From Alteromonas macleodii ATCC 27126 (GTDB taxonomy: Bacteria > Pseudomonadota > Gammaproteobacteria > Enterobacterales > Alteromonadaceae), in NCBI RefSeq assembly GCF_000172635.2, contig NC_018632.1:2728001-2792000 (forward strand): DNA of 64,000 bases. The letters run 5' to 3'. Made by a program: the position numbers and the translations under genes. Each line of letters opens with the position of its first letter. The stretch's first letter is position 1. Positions 1-9,367 of the stretch are shown in pieces. The notes beneath the pieces were generated by a model. The model saw nothing but the letters and a program-made list of their open reading frames with translations. It was not told the origin of the DNA and ran no database searches.

Positions 1-3000
1 CAAGATCTAGCGCTTGGCTATCCGGGTCAATAGCATCTGCATCATCGCCATCGTCCATTAAAGCCTCCACATCGAGGAAGTCTTCTGGTGGCGTTTGCGC
101 GTCACTTTCACCATCGACATCACTAAGTAAGGCGGCAAGATCTAAATCAGGGTTATCGAGTTTAAGATCATCCTCTTGAGCCTTTTCAGTCTCAACGGAT
201 TGAGCCTCTTGTTCGTCCTCTTCAATTTCAGTTGGCGTGGCAATATCCAATTCCACATCATCTGGAATTTCAAGGTCGTCTAATGCAAGTTCCGAATCAT
301 CTTCTTCAAGGGCGAAAGTATCTTCGTCGCCTTCTTGCTCAGACTCAAAAGCACCATCTTCGTCTAGCTCAAAGGTTTCATCTTCTTCGTCTAGTTCAAA
401 CGTATCATCGCTTTCGTCGAATCCAAGGTTGTCGTCACTCCCTTCTAACTCGAATGTGGCTTCATCATCTTCCTGCTCAAGTTCGAAAGTATCTTCACTC
501 TCTGCTGAAGATGCTTCTGGATCCTGACCGTCGTCATCACTTTCAATTTCACTGGTGTCGACATCACTTGTATCAACAATAGCGTCTGACTCAAGACTTT
601 GAAGAAGCTCATCGAACTCAGCACTGTCAAGATCGTCAAGAATCTCGTTGTCGTCTACATGATCGTCGTCATCGGAAGCAGACAGCCAGTCGTCAAGGCC
701 AGGAACATCGTCAAGTTCGTTAAAGTCTTCTTCGCTGTTCTTATCTGAATCGCTTTGGTTTAAATCAGTTTCTTCAGGTGAACTCGATTCTTCAGCAGCA
801 CTAGATTCTGATGATATTTCGTCACCTTCATCTTCACCGTCTACTACACCGTCAATTTCTTGCTCTAATTCAAAGCTTTCTACTTCGTCATACGCAGCGT
901 TTAACAGGCTGTCGTCGTATTCATCACTGTCTTCTGCTGAAGCATCTTCCGCTGGCGCTGATGGCTTTTCCTGCGCTAATGGCTCTTCCGTATCCATCTG
1001 ACTGAACGAAGGAATATCATCCATCATCTGTCTTTCAAACGCCTCAATAGCGTCATCTAGTGGATCGTCTGACGTTTGCCCTGCCTTTTCTTCAGCGTCT
1101 TCATCGACAGCGTCGAGCTCTGGCTCTACGTCTGTTTCTGGCTGTAGTTCTGCCTCGGCTTCCGTTTCTAGCTCTACTTCATCTTCCGAGTCGGCTTCAG
1201 GCTCAGCTTCGAATTCTAGCTCTGATTCTGGCTCTGGCTCAGATTCAAGTTCCGCCTCTAATTCTGGCTCAAGCTCAGCGTCTTGTTCTGCATCTACTTC
1301 AGTGTCAAACTCTGGTTCACCTTCGGCTTCCGCCTCTAGCTCTACTTCATCTTCCAAGTCGGCTTCAGGTTCAGCTTCAGTTTCAGGTTCAACTTTTTCT
1401 TCTGGTTCTTGGTCTTGTTCTGTTTCAGAATCGATATCCTGTTCTAATTCAGATTCAAGCTCAGGCTCAGCTTCAAATTCAAGCTCTGACTCCGTCGCTG
1501 GTTCAGACTCAAGTTCTGTTTCTAGTTCAGGCTCAATATCAGCGTCTTGTTCTGCTTCTACCTCAGTGCCAAACTCCGGCTCTGAATCTAGTTTTGACTC
1601 CGTTTTACCCTCGGCTTCCGTCTCTAACTCTATTTCATCTTCCGAGTCGGCTTTAAGTTCAGCTTCACGTTCAGCTTTTTCTTCTGGTTCCTGGTCTTGT
1701 TCTGTTTCAGAATCGAAATCCTGTTCGAATTCAGATTCAAGCTCAGGCTCAGCTTCAAATTCAAGCTCTGACTCCGTCGCTGGTTCAGACTCAAGTTCTG
1801 TTTCTAGTTCAGGCTCAATATCAGCGTCTTGTTCTGCTTCTACCTCAGTGCCAAACTCCGGCTCTGAATCTAGTTCTGACTCCGTTTTATCCTGGGCTTC
1901 CGTCTCTAACTCTACTGCATCTTCCGAGGCGGCTTCAGGCTCAGCTTTTTCTTCTGCTTCTTGGTCTAGTTCTGTTTCAGAATCGAAATCCTGTTCGAAT
2001 TCAGATTCAGAATCAGCTTCAAATTCTAGCTCTGATTCCGGCTCCGGCTCAGACTCAAGTTCCGCTTCTAGTTCAGGCTCAATCTCAGCATCTTGCTCTG
2101 CTTCTACTTCAGTGCCAAGCTCTGATTCTAGTTCTGACTGCGGTTCACCTTCGGCTTCCGTCTCAAGTTCTACTTCATCTTCAAAGTCAGCTTCTCGCTC
2201 AGCTTCTGCTTCTGACTCGCTCAAAGCTTCAGGTTCGAACTCTGCATCTGTTTCATCATCAGGTTCTATTTCAGACTCAAGCTCAGAAAGTAGCTCGTCT
2301 GTCAGCAAATCTACATCTTCACTGCTTTTAGATTCTTCAGCTTCTAGTTCAGCAAGTAACTCATCAGTTAGCGGGTCGCTAAAATCATCTTCGCTAGCAC
2401 CTTCTTCATCGCTTTCAGGCGTTTCAAGGTCTACGTCTTCATCGTGAGCTTCAGGACTAACTTCAGGCTCGCTATCCAACTCTGCTTCAAGCTCTGCAAG
2501 TAGTTCATCAGTAAACGGATCGTCAAAATCACCTTCCTCATCGGATTGAGTAGGTAAATCGCTAGAAGCGCTTTCATCGAGCTCTTCATCAGCTAAGGGC
2601 AGTTGATCCGCTGAAGGCATTTGATCCGCTGAGGGCATTTGATCCGCTGAAGGCTCTTCAGCAAGCTCATCTTCCGCCTGTAGTTCAGCAATAAGCTCAT
2701 CGGAAAGAGGGTCACTGAAGTCCGCGTTAGTTTCGATTTCGTCCGTGACTATTTCGTCTAAATCGTCGGTAATGGCATCAAGACTCTGAATAGACTGCGG
2801 CGACGGCGAAGATGTTGTTATTTCTTCCTCAAGGTCATCCTCGTCTTCGTCATCTTCTTCACCTAGGCCACCCATCATTTCGATTTGCTCAATTTCATTT
2901 AACAAATCGTCGGTGATTTTATCAATTTCTTTATTTTGCTGATTAATCTCGTCGTCGAGCTTGCTCAGCATATCCTCATTGATAAGGTCGTCATTGCTGT

Positions 3001-4672
3001 CTAGCTCATCAGTAAGACCTGCATCAACGCCGTGCTCTTCTAGCAAATCGTCAATACTGATTTCAGGCTTATCGTCCTCATCTTCTACGCTTGGCAAAGA
3101 AGAAACACTTTCTGTTTCTTCGTCAGCGTCAGATAAGTCATCAACTGAGCTGGCAAGCAACGCGTCGATATCGTCTTCATCAACATTGTCAGATTCAGCG
3201 GTTCCGTTGACCTCAGCCAGTATGTCGTCAGGGTCTATGTCGCCCGACTCATCTAGCTCATCACTCTCAAGTTCTGCCGCGTCTTGGCTTTGTACATCAT
3301 CAAGCAAGTCATCAATGTCAAAATCATCGTCATCTGTCGAGGCCGCCTCGTCAGCAACTTCCGTCTTTGGATCGCTTTCATCGGCAGCATCTTCATCAAA
3401 GATGTCGTCATCCCCTGACAGGTCGAAGCCTTCAAGGTCGTCAGTGTCGTTTTCGTTTAATACTTTATCTGACAGGTCATCGTCATCAAACAGACTATCT
3501 AGTTCACTTTGATCAAGCTCATCATCGCCAGCTTCAAACAAGTCATCACTGCCATCGTCTGGCACCAACATGTCGTCTTCAAGGTCAGCGAAGGTTTCTA
3601 GTTCGTCATCTAGGCTTTCTTCTAAATCTGAGGTAAGTACGTCATCAAGTAGGTCGTCGTCATTGAACAAGTCATCATCTGACAACTCTGCTTTATCATC
3701 AAAGTCAGGGACCAGTGCACTTGAAAGATCGCCAATGTCAGAATCAGGTACCGGCACTTCATCGTTATCGGCTGTAATCGTAGGTCCAGCCGCAGGCGCT
3801 TCGTCAGGCTTACTATTACGTTTTAGCAGCCACATGATAAGACCACCAACTAACAATAGTGACAGAATTGCAGAGCCTATGATTAGACTGAGTGGGCTGG
3901 TAAGTGCGCTTAAAAACGAAGACTGCTTTTCTGCTTCGCGCTGCGCTTGCTCGGCCTTGATCATGTCGAGCAATTCTTGCTGAAGCGCCACTTGCATATC
4001 TAGCTGGCTCTTAACATCTCCTTCGACTTGCCCACGCAAGGTTTCTAGTTCGCCATTAACGGCCTCAACACGCTCGTACAAGCGTCTGTTTTCGTTAAGA
4101 ATTGCTTCAACATTTTCCAATGAGGCTGCAAACTGCATACGCAGTTCGTCGAATTGTCGGGTTTGCTCCTGATCCAAGCGAGTGATTTTCTGCTCAATAT
4201 CAGTTTGGGTTTGAGTTAAGTCTTGTTGATTGACTAAAGGCGATGCAGGCTTGATATTTCTTACGCTACTGCCGGGCTTATTAAGCAATTCAGCAAATGC
4301 TCTATCATCCTGCTCAGCGCGCATCTGGGCTTTTTGCTTATCAATTCTGGCAATATAGCGCTCTGATGGTAGCTTTAATACCGCACCATCAACTAATAAA
4401 TTTAAATTGCCGTTTTCAAATGCGTTTGGATTGAGCTCGTAAATGGCGGTCATAACCTGATATACGCTCAGGTTATTGTTTTGGCGATAGCGCTCAGCAA
4501 TGCGCCATAGGGTATCGTTGGCGTCGATAGGGCCGTATTCTAGGCCCGAATACTGATCAGTTGCGTCTTTGGGACCTTTTAAGAAGGTAGCGCGTTCTTG
4601 TGCATCAACAGTGATAATAGGGCCAGACAAACAAAGTGTTAGTAAAAGTAAGCCCGTCAAATGCAATTTCAT
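1..4672 (-). CDS. fimV: FimV-like polar hub/peptidoglycan-binding protein, giant acidic form (partial, C-terminus outside window)
   Basis: The frame stays open from an ATG at 4672 to the window edge: 1557 codons with no stop. The N-terminus has a signal peptide (about residues 1-25), then a LysM-like region typical of FimV (about 35-100) with IDANDTLWRIAERYR and NGNLNLLVDGAVLKLP. A coiled-coil segment follows (about 110-235), then one membrane span (about 261-283, LIIGSAILSLLLVGGLIMWL). Everything after about residue 300 is an Asp/Glu-rich, Ser-rich cytoplasmic region. It includes a block of alternating acidic residues made of four degenerate units between about 1276 and 2350, and three 18-bp repeats at 2605-2658. 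In Pseudomonas and Vibrio, FimV/HubP organises the cell pole, type IV pili and chemotaxis. The usual C-terminal TPR domain must lie beyond the window. An AGGA-type ribosome site precedes the ATG. Confidence 0.9.
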   Translation of the reverse strand, partial: MKLHLTGLLLLTLCLSGPIITVDAQERATFLKGPKDATDQYSGLEYGPIDANDTLWRIAERYRQNNNLSVYQVMTAIYELNPNAFENGNLNLLVDGAVLKLPSERYIARIDKQKAQMRAEQDDRAFAELLNKPGSSVRNIKPASPLVNQQDLTQTQTDIEQKITRLDQEQTRQFDELRMQFAASLENVEAILNENRRLYERVEAVNGELETLRGQVEGDVKSQLDMQVALQQELLDMIKAEQAQREAEKQSSFLSALTSPLSLIIGSAILSLLLVGGLIMWLLKRNSKPDEAPAAGPTITADNDEVPVPDSDIGDLSSALVPDFDDKAELSDDDLFNDDDLLDDVLTSDLEESLDDELETFADLEDDMLVPDDGSDDLFEAGDDELDQSELDSLFDDDDLSDKVLNENDTDDLEGFDLSGDDDIFDEDAADESDPKTEVADEAASTDDDDFDIDDLLDDVQSQDAAELESDELDESGDIDPDDILAEVNGTAESDNVDEDDIDALLASSVDDLSDADEETESVSSLPSVEDEDDKPEISIDDLLEEHGVDAGLTDELDSNDDLINEDMLSKLDDEINQQNKEIDKITDDLLNEIEQIEMMGGLGEEDDEDEDDLEEEITTSSPSPQSIQSLDAITDDLDEIVTDEIETNADFSDPLSDELIAELQAEDELAEEPSADQMPSADQMPSADQLPLADEELDESASSDLPTQSDEEGDFDDPFTDELLAELEAELDSEPEVSPEAHDEDVDLETPESDEEGASEDDFSDPLTDELLAELEAEESKSSEDVDLLTDELLSELESEIEPDDETDAEFEPEALSESEAEAEREADFEDEVELETEAEGEPQSELESELGTEVEAEQDAEIEPELEAELESEPEPESELEFEADSESEFEQDFDSETELDQEAEEKAEPEAASEDAVELETEAQDKTESELDSEPEFGTEVEAEQDADIEPELETELESEPATESELEFEAEPELESEFEQDFDSETEQDQEPEEKAEREAELKADSEDEIELETEAEGKTESKLDSEPEFGTEVEAEQDADIEPELETELESEPATESELEFEAEPELESELEQDIDSETEQDQEPEEKVEPETEAEPEADLEDEVELEAEAEGEPEFDTEVDAEQDAELEPELEAELESEPEPESELEFEAEPEADSEDEVELETEAEAELQPETDVEPELDAVDEDAEEKAGQTSDDPLDDAIEAFERQMMDDIPSFSQMDTEEPLAQEKPSAPAEDASAEDSDEYDDSLLNAAYDEVESFELEQEIDGVVDGEDEGDEISSESSAAEESSSPEETDLNQSDSDKNSEEDFNELDDVPGLDDWLSASDDDDHVDDNEILDDLDSAEFDELLQSLESDAIVDTSDVDTSEIESDDDGQDPEASSAESEDTFELEQEDDEATFELEGSDDNLGFDESDDTFELDEEDETFELDEDGAFESEQEGDEDTFALEEDDSELALDDLEIPDDVELDIATPTEIEEDEQEAQSVETEKAQEDDLKLDNPDLDLAALLSDVDGESDAQTPPEDFLDVEALMDDGDDADAIDPDSQALDL
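1276..2350 (-). repeat. Degenerate 264/282-bp tandem repeats inside fimV
   Basis: The anchor word cagcgtcttg and its variant recur at 1276, 1540, 1822 and 2086, so the spacing is 264, 282 and 264 bp (88 or 94 codons). The copies at about 1452-1733 and 1734-2003 are nearly identical. The units encode alternating acidic residues of the type ELESEPEPESELEFEAE. Spacings are multiples of three, so copy-number changes keep the reading frame. Confidence 0.85.
2605..2658 (-). repeat. Three 18-bp tandem repeats inside fimV
   Basis: The word gatccgctga begins at 2605, 2623 and 2641, an exact 18-bp period with one substitution (aagg/aggg). It encodes three copies of a six-residue PSADQM-type unit. The unit length keeps the frame. 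Confidence 0.85.
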
Positions 4673-5192
4673 AGCAGTCCTATATGCCCTCAAGCGTCTT
4701 TACCACCCGAGACGTATGGGCGGATTTTCTAGCCAATCAGTACGGAAGAAAATATTGGCTTTTATTTTTATTCTTAAGCCACCTTGAAACCATTAATAAT
4801 CAAGCCAGCGTTTTACAGTCTTTTTGAACTTAGCAGTAAGATTTATTTGCGCTTTATAGAATTCTTACCCTTCGCCTAAGTGTCTGACTGAGTATTGTTT
4901 TTAACGTTGTTCTATTCCTAACTTTACAAACTATAAACCAGTTATTAAGGGTGATCTAGTTAGACAGTAGTATTGAAGCGCTCTAATGCTCAAATTTTCG
5001 CTAAAAACCGCCATTTCGTTGCTTCAAATACATTCACTCTATCGTGTTGAACACTGCCGCTTTGATGCATTAAATGCTTTTATCAATTGTAACAGGTAAT
5101 GCCCCTTTCATTGCATATCGGCAAGCACAGAAAAATGTTTACCTTTTCCTGTGCTTATCCGATTAATCAGAGGCTGAACCTCTGTAGAATAC
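4673..5192. other. Intergenic region between asd and fimV
   Basis: This 520-bp stretch has no credible gene on either strand. It is AT-rich and must hold the fimV promoter (minus strand), though I cannot pick a convincing -35/-10 pair. Near asd it has two small inverted repeats: CAGAGG/CCTCTG at 5168-5184 and AAGCACAG/CTGTGCTT at 5123-5156. These could end asd transcription, but neither is followed by a clear T-run. Confidence 0.6.
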
Positions 5193-6209
5193 TTACAAGT
5201 AGTCGCGAATGAGTGTTTCAGCAATTTGAATGCTGTTTGTCGCTGCACCTTTGCGAATGTTGTCTGACACCACCCACAAATTTAAACCACAAGGATGAGT
5301 AATATCATTCCTGATACGCCCTACATGCACAATGTCGTTGCCGCTAGCACTGCTTACTTGCGTTGGGAATTGCTCATTGCCGTCGTAAACTGTTACGCCT
5401 GGCGCATCGGCTAAAAGCTCTTTAACATGCTGCGCATCTATTGGCGAACGCGTTTCAAGGTGAATGGCCTCAGCATGTCCGTAGAAAACCGGCACGCGCA
5501 CAGCCGTCGCGTTTACCAAAATACTTTGATCGCCCATGATTTTTTGGGTTTCCCACAGCATTTTCATTTCTTCTTTGGTGTAGTCGTTGTCTTGGAATAC
5601 GTCGATTTGAGGTATGACATTAAAGGCAATTTGGCGACTAAACGACTCTGGCTTTACTTCACGTGCGTTTAGCAAACCTGCGGTTTGTTTAGCCAGTTCT
5701 TCCATGGCTTCTTTACCTGCACCAGAAACTGACTGGTATGTGCACACGTTAATACGGTCAATACCAACAGCGTCTTGAATAGGTTTAAGTGCAACCAACA
5801 TTTGAATGGTTGAGCAATTTGGGTTCGCAATAATGTTTCTATTGCGAAACTCTGCCAGTGCATGGGCGTTAACTTCTGGCACCACAAGTGGGATATCTGG
5901 CTCGTAACGAAACTCTGAAGTATTGTCGATAACAATACAGCCTTCCTCTGCCGCTATCGGAGCAAATTTTGCAGAAATGCTGCCTCCAGCTGAGAAAAAG
6001 CCAAATTGCACTAATGACCAGTCGAAATCATCAGCATCTAATACTTCAATGTCTTCGCCTTTAAACGACACGGTACTACCTGCTGAACGTTTACTGGCAA
6101 GCGGATACAAACGGTTTACCGGAAAGTCTCGCTCTTCTAATAGTTCAATCATGGTTTGGCCCACTAGACCTGTGGCGCCAAGTACCGCTACGTCAAACGC
6201 TTGCGACAT
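5193..6209 (-). CDS. asd: Aspartate-semialdehyde dehydrogenase (Asd/Usg family)
   Basis: This 338-residue protein has the normal family length. It should convert L-aspartyl-4-phosphate to L-aspartate-4-semialdehyde with NADPH, for lysine/diaminopimelate, threonine and methionine synthesis in the cytoplasm. It starts with the nucleotide-binding motif VAVLGATGLVGQ. The catalytic Cys lies in NPNCSTIQ, the substrate-binding Gln in YQSVSGAGKEA, the active-site His in YGHAEAIHLE, and the dimer/cofactor motif VVSDNIRKGAATN is near the C-terminus. The E. coli paralogue Usg sits in the same pdxB-usg-truA order, so orthology to Usg is possible. The intact catalytic Cys favours an active enzyme. pdxB ends 29 bp upstream, so the two are probably co-transcribed. 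Confidence 0.9.
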   Translation of the reverse strand: MSQAFDVAVLGATGLVGQTMIELLEERDFPVNRLYPLASKRSAGSTVSFKGEDIEVLDADDFDWSLVQFGFFSAGGSISAKFAPIAAEEGCIVIDNTSEFRYEPDIPLVVPEVNAHALAEFRNRNIIANPNCSTIQMLVALKPIQDAVGIDRINVCTYQSVSGAGKEAMEELAKQTAGLLNAREVKPESFSRQIAFNVIPQIDVFQDNDYTKEEMKMLWETQKIMGDQSILVNATAVRVPVFYGHAEAIHLETRSPIDAQHVKELLADAPGVTVYDGNEQFPTQVSSASGNDIVHVGRIRNDITHPCGLNLWVVSDNIRKGAATNSIQIAETLIRDYL

Positions 6210-6238
6210 AATGCTTTATGCTCCTAATATTAAAATAA

Positions 6239-7441
6239 CTAAACCAGACTTACGTGAAAGCCCAGTTTGGTGAATGTGTCTTGGATTTGCTTACTGGTGT
6301 TTTTTGGCAAGTGTAACGCATAGGCGCTGCACTCGCGACGCACTCTGTATTGCTTGCGCAATGTAGAGAACGTATTTGCTATGTGTGTCTCTGGCGTTTC
6401 ATTATGGCCTGACGCAAACGCGTTTCGCGTTATCTCATCGTCAATAGCTACATCATACACATCGTGGAATACGGCAATGAGATCCTCAACCGACAACCGC
6501 ACCGCCTCAGGCGAATTTAACGCAACTTTGATCGGATTGGTTTTCTCTAAAAAGTCGCTAAGCACTTTGTCTGGGGCTTTGCCCACTACGTCACAAATTT
6601 GCTCGTAAATCATTTGCGTACCGCGCACTTTGCCTTCTACAGAGTGCCCCGCGATATGTGGTGTAACGAACCAAACATAGTCAAATAATGCTGTATTTAT
6701 GGCAGGCTCATTGTCGAATACGTCGAGTACCACCGTTGGCGGTTTTTCACCTCGAAGTACACTAAGTAGTGCCACTTCATCAATAACCTCACCCCGGCAT
6801 GCATTTATAAGCAGCTGGTTTGACGTTAATCCTTCCAGAAACGCTTCGTCTATCATCTGATATGTAGGATATTCGCCGCCTTTAATAAAAGGCACGTGAA
6901 GCGAGATAACATCGCACTTTGCTATTTGCGCTAAGTCTACAAATGACTGACCGTTATGCTCCTTCTTACCAGATTTTGCTAGCGCTTGCTGTAGCGGTGG
7001 GTCATACAGACAGTGTTTAACGCCAATTGCCATTAAAATTCTTGATAATGCAGTTCCCACATTACCCGCACCTACTATTCCCACTGTCGCATTATATAAA
7101 TCGAGCTTTTGGGCTTTTTGCGCGTGCAGCAAAACACTTAACACGTACTCGGCAACCGCAACAGCATTACAGCCTGCCGCACTGCTATGCATAATACCCA
7201 CGCTATCTAAATGCGTTTTATCTAGATGATTGGTTCCCGCCGTTGCCGTAGTAACAAACTTGAGCTTGTTAGCCTTGGTTAGCAGTTCAGGGGTAACCTT
7301 GGTAGTAGAACGTAGCGCAAGAATATCTACATCGCGCAGCATTTCAGGCACAAGAGATTGCCATGCATAGGTTTCAACCTCACCTACGCTATTAAGGTAA
7401 TCGGTGCCAAACGGAATGGTGTCTTCAAGAAGTATTTTCAT
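6239..7441 (-). CDS. pdxB: Erythronate-4-phosphate dehydrogenase PdxB
   Basis: This 400-residue D-2-hydroxyacid dehydrogenase family protein has the expected length for PdxB, including the C-terminal dimerisation extension. PdxB oxidises 4-phosphoerythronate with NAD in the DXP-dependent pyridoxal 5'-phosphate pathway. The N-terminus (MKILLEDTIPFG) is typical of the family. The NAD-binding glycine motif is VGIVGAGNVGTAL (about residue 120). The catalytic Arg is in INACRGEVIDE, the Glu in VLDVFDNEPAIN, and the His in TPHIAGHSVEGK. It lies 29 bp upstream of asd in the same direction, matching the conserved gammaproteobacterial pdxB-asd/usg arrangement. Confidence 0.93.
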   Translation of the reverse strand: MKILLEDTIPFGTDYLNSVGEVETYAWQSLVPEMLRDVDILALRSTTKVTPELLTKANKLKFVTTATAGTNHLDKTHLDSVGIMHSSAAGCNAVAVAEYVLSVLLHAQKAQKLDLYNATVGIVGAGNVGTALSRILMAIGVKHCLYDPPLQQALAKSGKKEHNGQSFVDLAQIAKCDVISLHVPFIKGGEYPTYQMIDEAFLEGLTSNQLLINACRGEVIDEVALLSVLRGEKPPTVVLDVFDNEPAINTALFDYVWFVTPHIAGHSVEGKVRGTQMIYEQICDVVGKAPDKVLSDFLEKTNPIKVALNSPEAVRLSVEDLIAVFHDVYDVAIDDEITRNAFASGHNETPETHIANTFSTLRKQYRVRRECSAYALHLPKNTSKQIQDTFTKLGFHVSLV

Positions 7442-7678
7442 GGTGCTAAGTGTACCTTAACTTAGGCTTTTAGTAACCCAGCGCCCTTGATTTATCTTGT
7501 CGGTGATTCGTTTAATTTACGTCATTTTGATGCACGTTTGGCCGCAACATTAAAGAGACGGCCGAAGTTCATACAATCCTTTAACACGGGAACGCTTGAA
7601 GCAAACCGCTTTAGCTCACGTTTTTTGTCCACCTCACCCTTTGCGAACGTGGTATTGGATAACGTTAACTTTAAATAG

Positions 7679-8434
7679 TTACTTGTCGTAACCAGGGAAA
7701 CGGCGTTCAACGCGTCGTTTAATACCCGGCCATGCTAACGAACCACCAGCCTGCCGAGTGACTTGATCGGCTTGTGTACGAATGCCATCTAGAATTGCCG
7801 AATGAATTGGAATAAGCGGTTTGCCTGTGGCCTGCGCTTTTAACTGAATTTCACAGGCGCGCTGCATAATAAACATAAACAAGAATGCATCGGGAATATT
7901 GTCTGCACAGGTTAAAAGCCCGTGATTGCGCAAAATCATAAATTGGGTATCGCCAAGGTCGCGAACCAATCGCACTTTTTCTTCTGGGTTTAGCGCCACG
8001 CCTTCGTAGGCATGATAGGAAAGCGACGCCAGCGGGAAAAGCGACTGTTGCGAGTAAGGCTGCAGCCCTTCTTCTAAAATGGATACCGCCACACCTTCTG
8101 CTGTATGCAAATGCAACACACATTTGGCATCGTCTCTAGCCTCATGAACAGCGCTATGAATAGTAAATCCTGCTGGGTTAATGTCGTACTCACTTTCCAT
8201 TACCTTGTTACCGTGTAAATCAACTTTAACCAAGTTTGATGCCGTAACTTCATCAAACATTAAACCGTAGGGATTAATCAAGAAATGATGGTCAGGCCCA
8301 GGAACACGAGCAGAAATATGGGTAAAAATAAGGTCGTCCCAACCATACATAGCAACTGCGCGATAACATGCGGCAAGATCAACACGGGTTTGCCATTCTT
8401 CACTGCTAACTTTCGACTTTACTGAATCTGTCAT
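7679..8434 (-). CDS. Class II aldolase/adducin family protein
   Basis: This 251-residue protein belongs to the class II aldolase/adducin N-terminal domain family, which holds zinc-dependent sugar-phosphate aldolases such as FucA/AraD and eukaryotic adducin heads. Family traits include the N-terminal AACYRAVAMYGWDDLIFTHISAR, the metal-ligand stretch VLHLHTAEGVAVS (two His), and ILRNHGLLTCADNIPDAF with a further conserved His. This subgroup (adducin-like, with a PYGLMFDEVTASNLVKVD segment) is widespread but its substrate is unknown. The gene stands alone and is transcribed away from the Crp-type regulator at 8611. Their 176-bp intergenic region could carry shared control. Confidence 0.85.
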   Translation of the reverse strand: MTDSVKSKVSSEEWQTRVDLAACYRAVAMYGWDDLIFTHISARVPGPDHHFLINPYGLMFDEVTASNLVKVDLHGNKVMESEYDINPAGFTIHSAVHEARDDAKCVLHLHTAEGVAVSILEEGLQPYSQQSLFPLASLSYHAYEGVALNPEEKVRLVRDLGDTQFMILRNHGLLTCADNIPDAFLFMFIMQRACEIQLKAQATGKPLIPIHSAILDGIRTQADQVTRQAGGSLAWPGIKRRVERRFPGYDK

Positions 8435-8576
8435 AGCTTTACTCTTTTAACGTACAAATTAATTTCATTTGAGGCGGGTGAGCCCTAGGTGGAAGGCTCG
8501 ATACCTTGAGCGTTTCAATGAAACTTCCACTTACTTTTTCTTACCGCCTACATTACGCGCAGTAATTGCTATACAC

Positions 8577-8592
8577 TGTCGGATATACGACA
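8577..8592. promoter_or_regulatory. Short inverted repeat just upstream of the Crp/Fnr gene
   Basis: TGTCG-GATATA-CGACA lies 18 bp before the start codon at 8611. Its position between the two divergent genes fits an operator, for example for autoregulation. It does not match the standard CRP (TGTGA) or FNR (TTGAT) half-sites. Confidence 0.4.
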
Positions 8593-8610
8593 TTGTAAGA
8601 AATTTGTTAA

Positions 8611-9300
8611 ATGGAAAAGTTTAAACCTGTTCTCGCTAGCTCTACTTGGTTTGGCGCGATCCCACCCTATTTGCAGGAAGCCATGTTCGACAAGATGCGC
8701 CTAAAACACCTAAAAGCCGGGCAGCAACTGCATGCCAAAGGTGAAGACGGTGTCGGTTTCTATGGTGTATGCGAGGGCCGTTTAAGAGTTGTCACTGTGG
8801 GCGTGGATGGTCGCGAAATGCTATTTGCGCTACTGGGCCCCGGCACCTGGTTTGGTGAGATATCGATGTTTGACGACCTCCCTCGTACTCACGACAACTT
8901 CTGTGAGACAAATTGCACCGTGGCGATTATTCAAAAGAACGCGTTTAAAGCACTGCTTGAACAGTTCCCTGAACTTTACCCGCATTTCACCCGCCTTTTA
9001 TGCACACGAGTGCGCAGCGCGTTTCAATTTATTGACTCAAGTGCGGGTCTTAGCCTTAAGCACCAGCTGGTAAAACGGCTTTTAATGCTTACCACCAGCT
9101 ATGGTCAGCATTTGCCCAAACATAACGCGATTACACTTACGCTTTCGCAAGAGTCTTTAGCGCAAATGATAAATAGCAGTAGGCAGACGGTGAACCAGTT
9201 ATTAGGTGAACTTCAACAAGAAGGTTTGGTAAAACGGCATTACGGGAAAATCACTATTCCCGAGCCAGATACCTTGTTTAGTCGTTATCAGTTTATTTAA
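8611..9300 (+). CDS. Crp/Fnr family transcriptional regulator
   Basis: This 229-residue protein has a cyclic-nucleotide-binding-type beta-barrel (about residues 20-125; FYGVCEGRLRVV, then LLGPGTWFGEISMFDDLPRTHD), a long dimer helix, and a C-terminal winged helix (LSQESLAQMINSSRQTVNQLL, about residues 175-195). The recognition helix differs from E. coli CRP (RETVGR) and FNR. The cysteines present (in NFCETNCTV) do not form the FNR iron-sulfur pattern, so it is neither an FNR sensor nor a clear cAMP receptor. It is divergent from the class II aldolase gene and may regulate it, which is inference from position. Confidence 0.85.
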   Translation: MEKFKPVLASSTWFGAIPPYLQEAMFDKMRLKHLKAGQQLHAKGEDGVGFYGVCEGRLRVVTVGVDGREMLFALLGPGTWFGEISMFDDLPRTHDNFCETNCTVAIIQKNAFKALLEQFPELYPHFTRLLCTRVRSAFQFIDSSAGLSLKHQLVKRLLMLTTSYGQHLPKHNAITLTLSQESLAQMINSSRQTVNQLLGELQQEGLVKRHYGKITIPEPDTLFSRYQFI

Positions 9301-9367
9301 CTTGACGCTTCCGCCACATTACTGGGTCTTTCCTTCGTATTTCAATCGCATAGATGTATAGAGTATT

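Noticed and set aside
1302..2447. Long plus-strand serine-rich open frame
   Set aside because: It is the antisense shadow of the acidic fimV repeats (GAA/GAC codons read as TTC/TCA-type codons). It has no start context and no domain.
7442..7678. Possible small genes in the 237-bp gap between pdxB and the class II aldolase gene
   Set aside because: Two overlapping frames on opposite strands have no ribosome site or domain. Both are probably chance frames.
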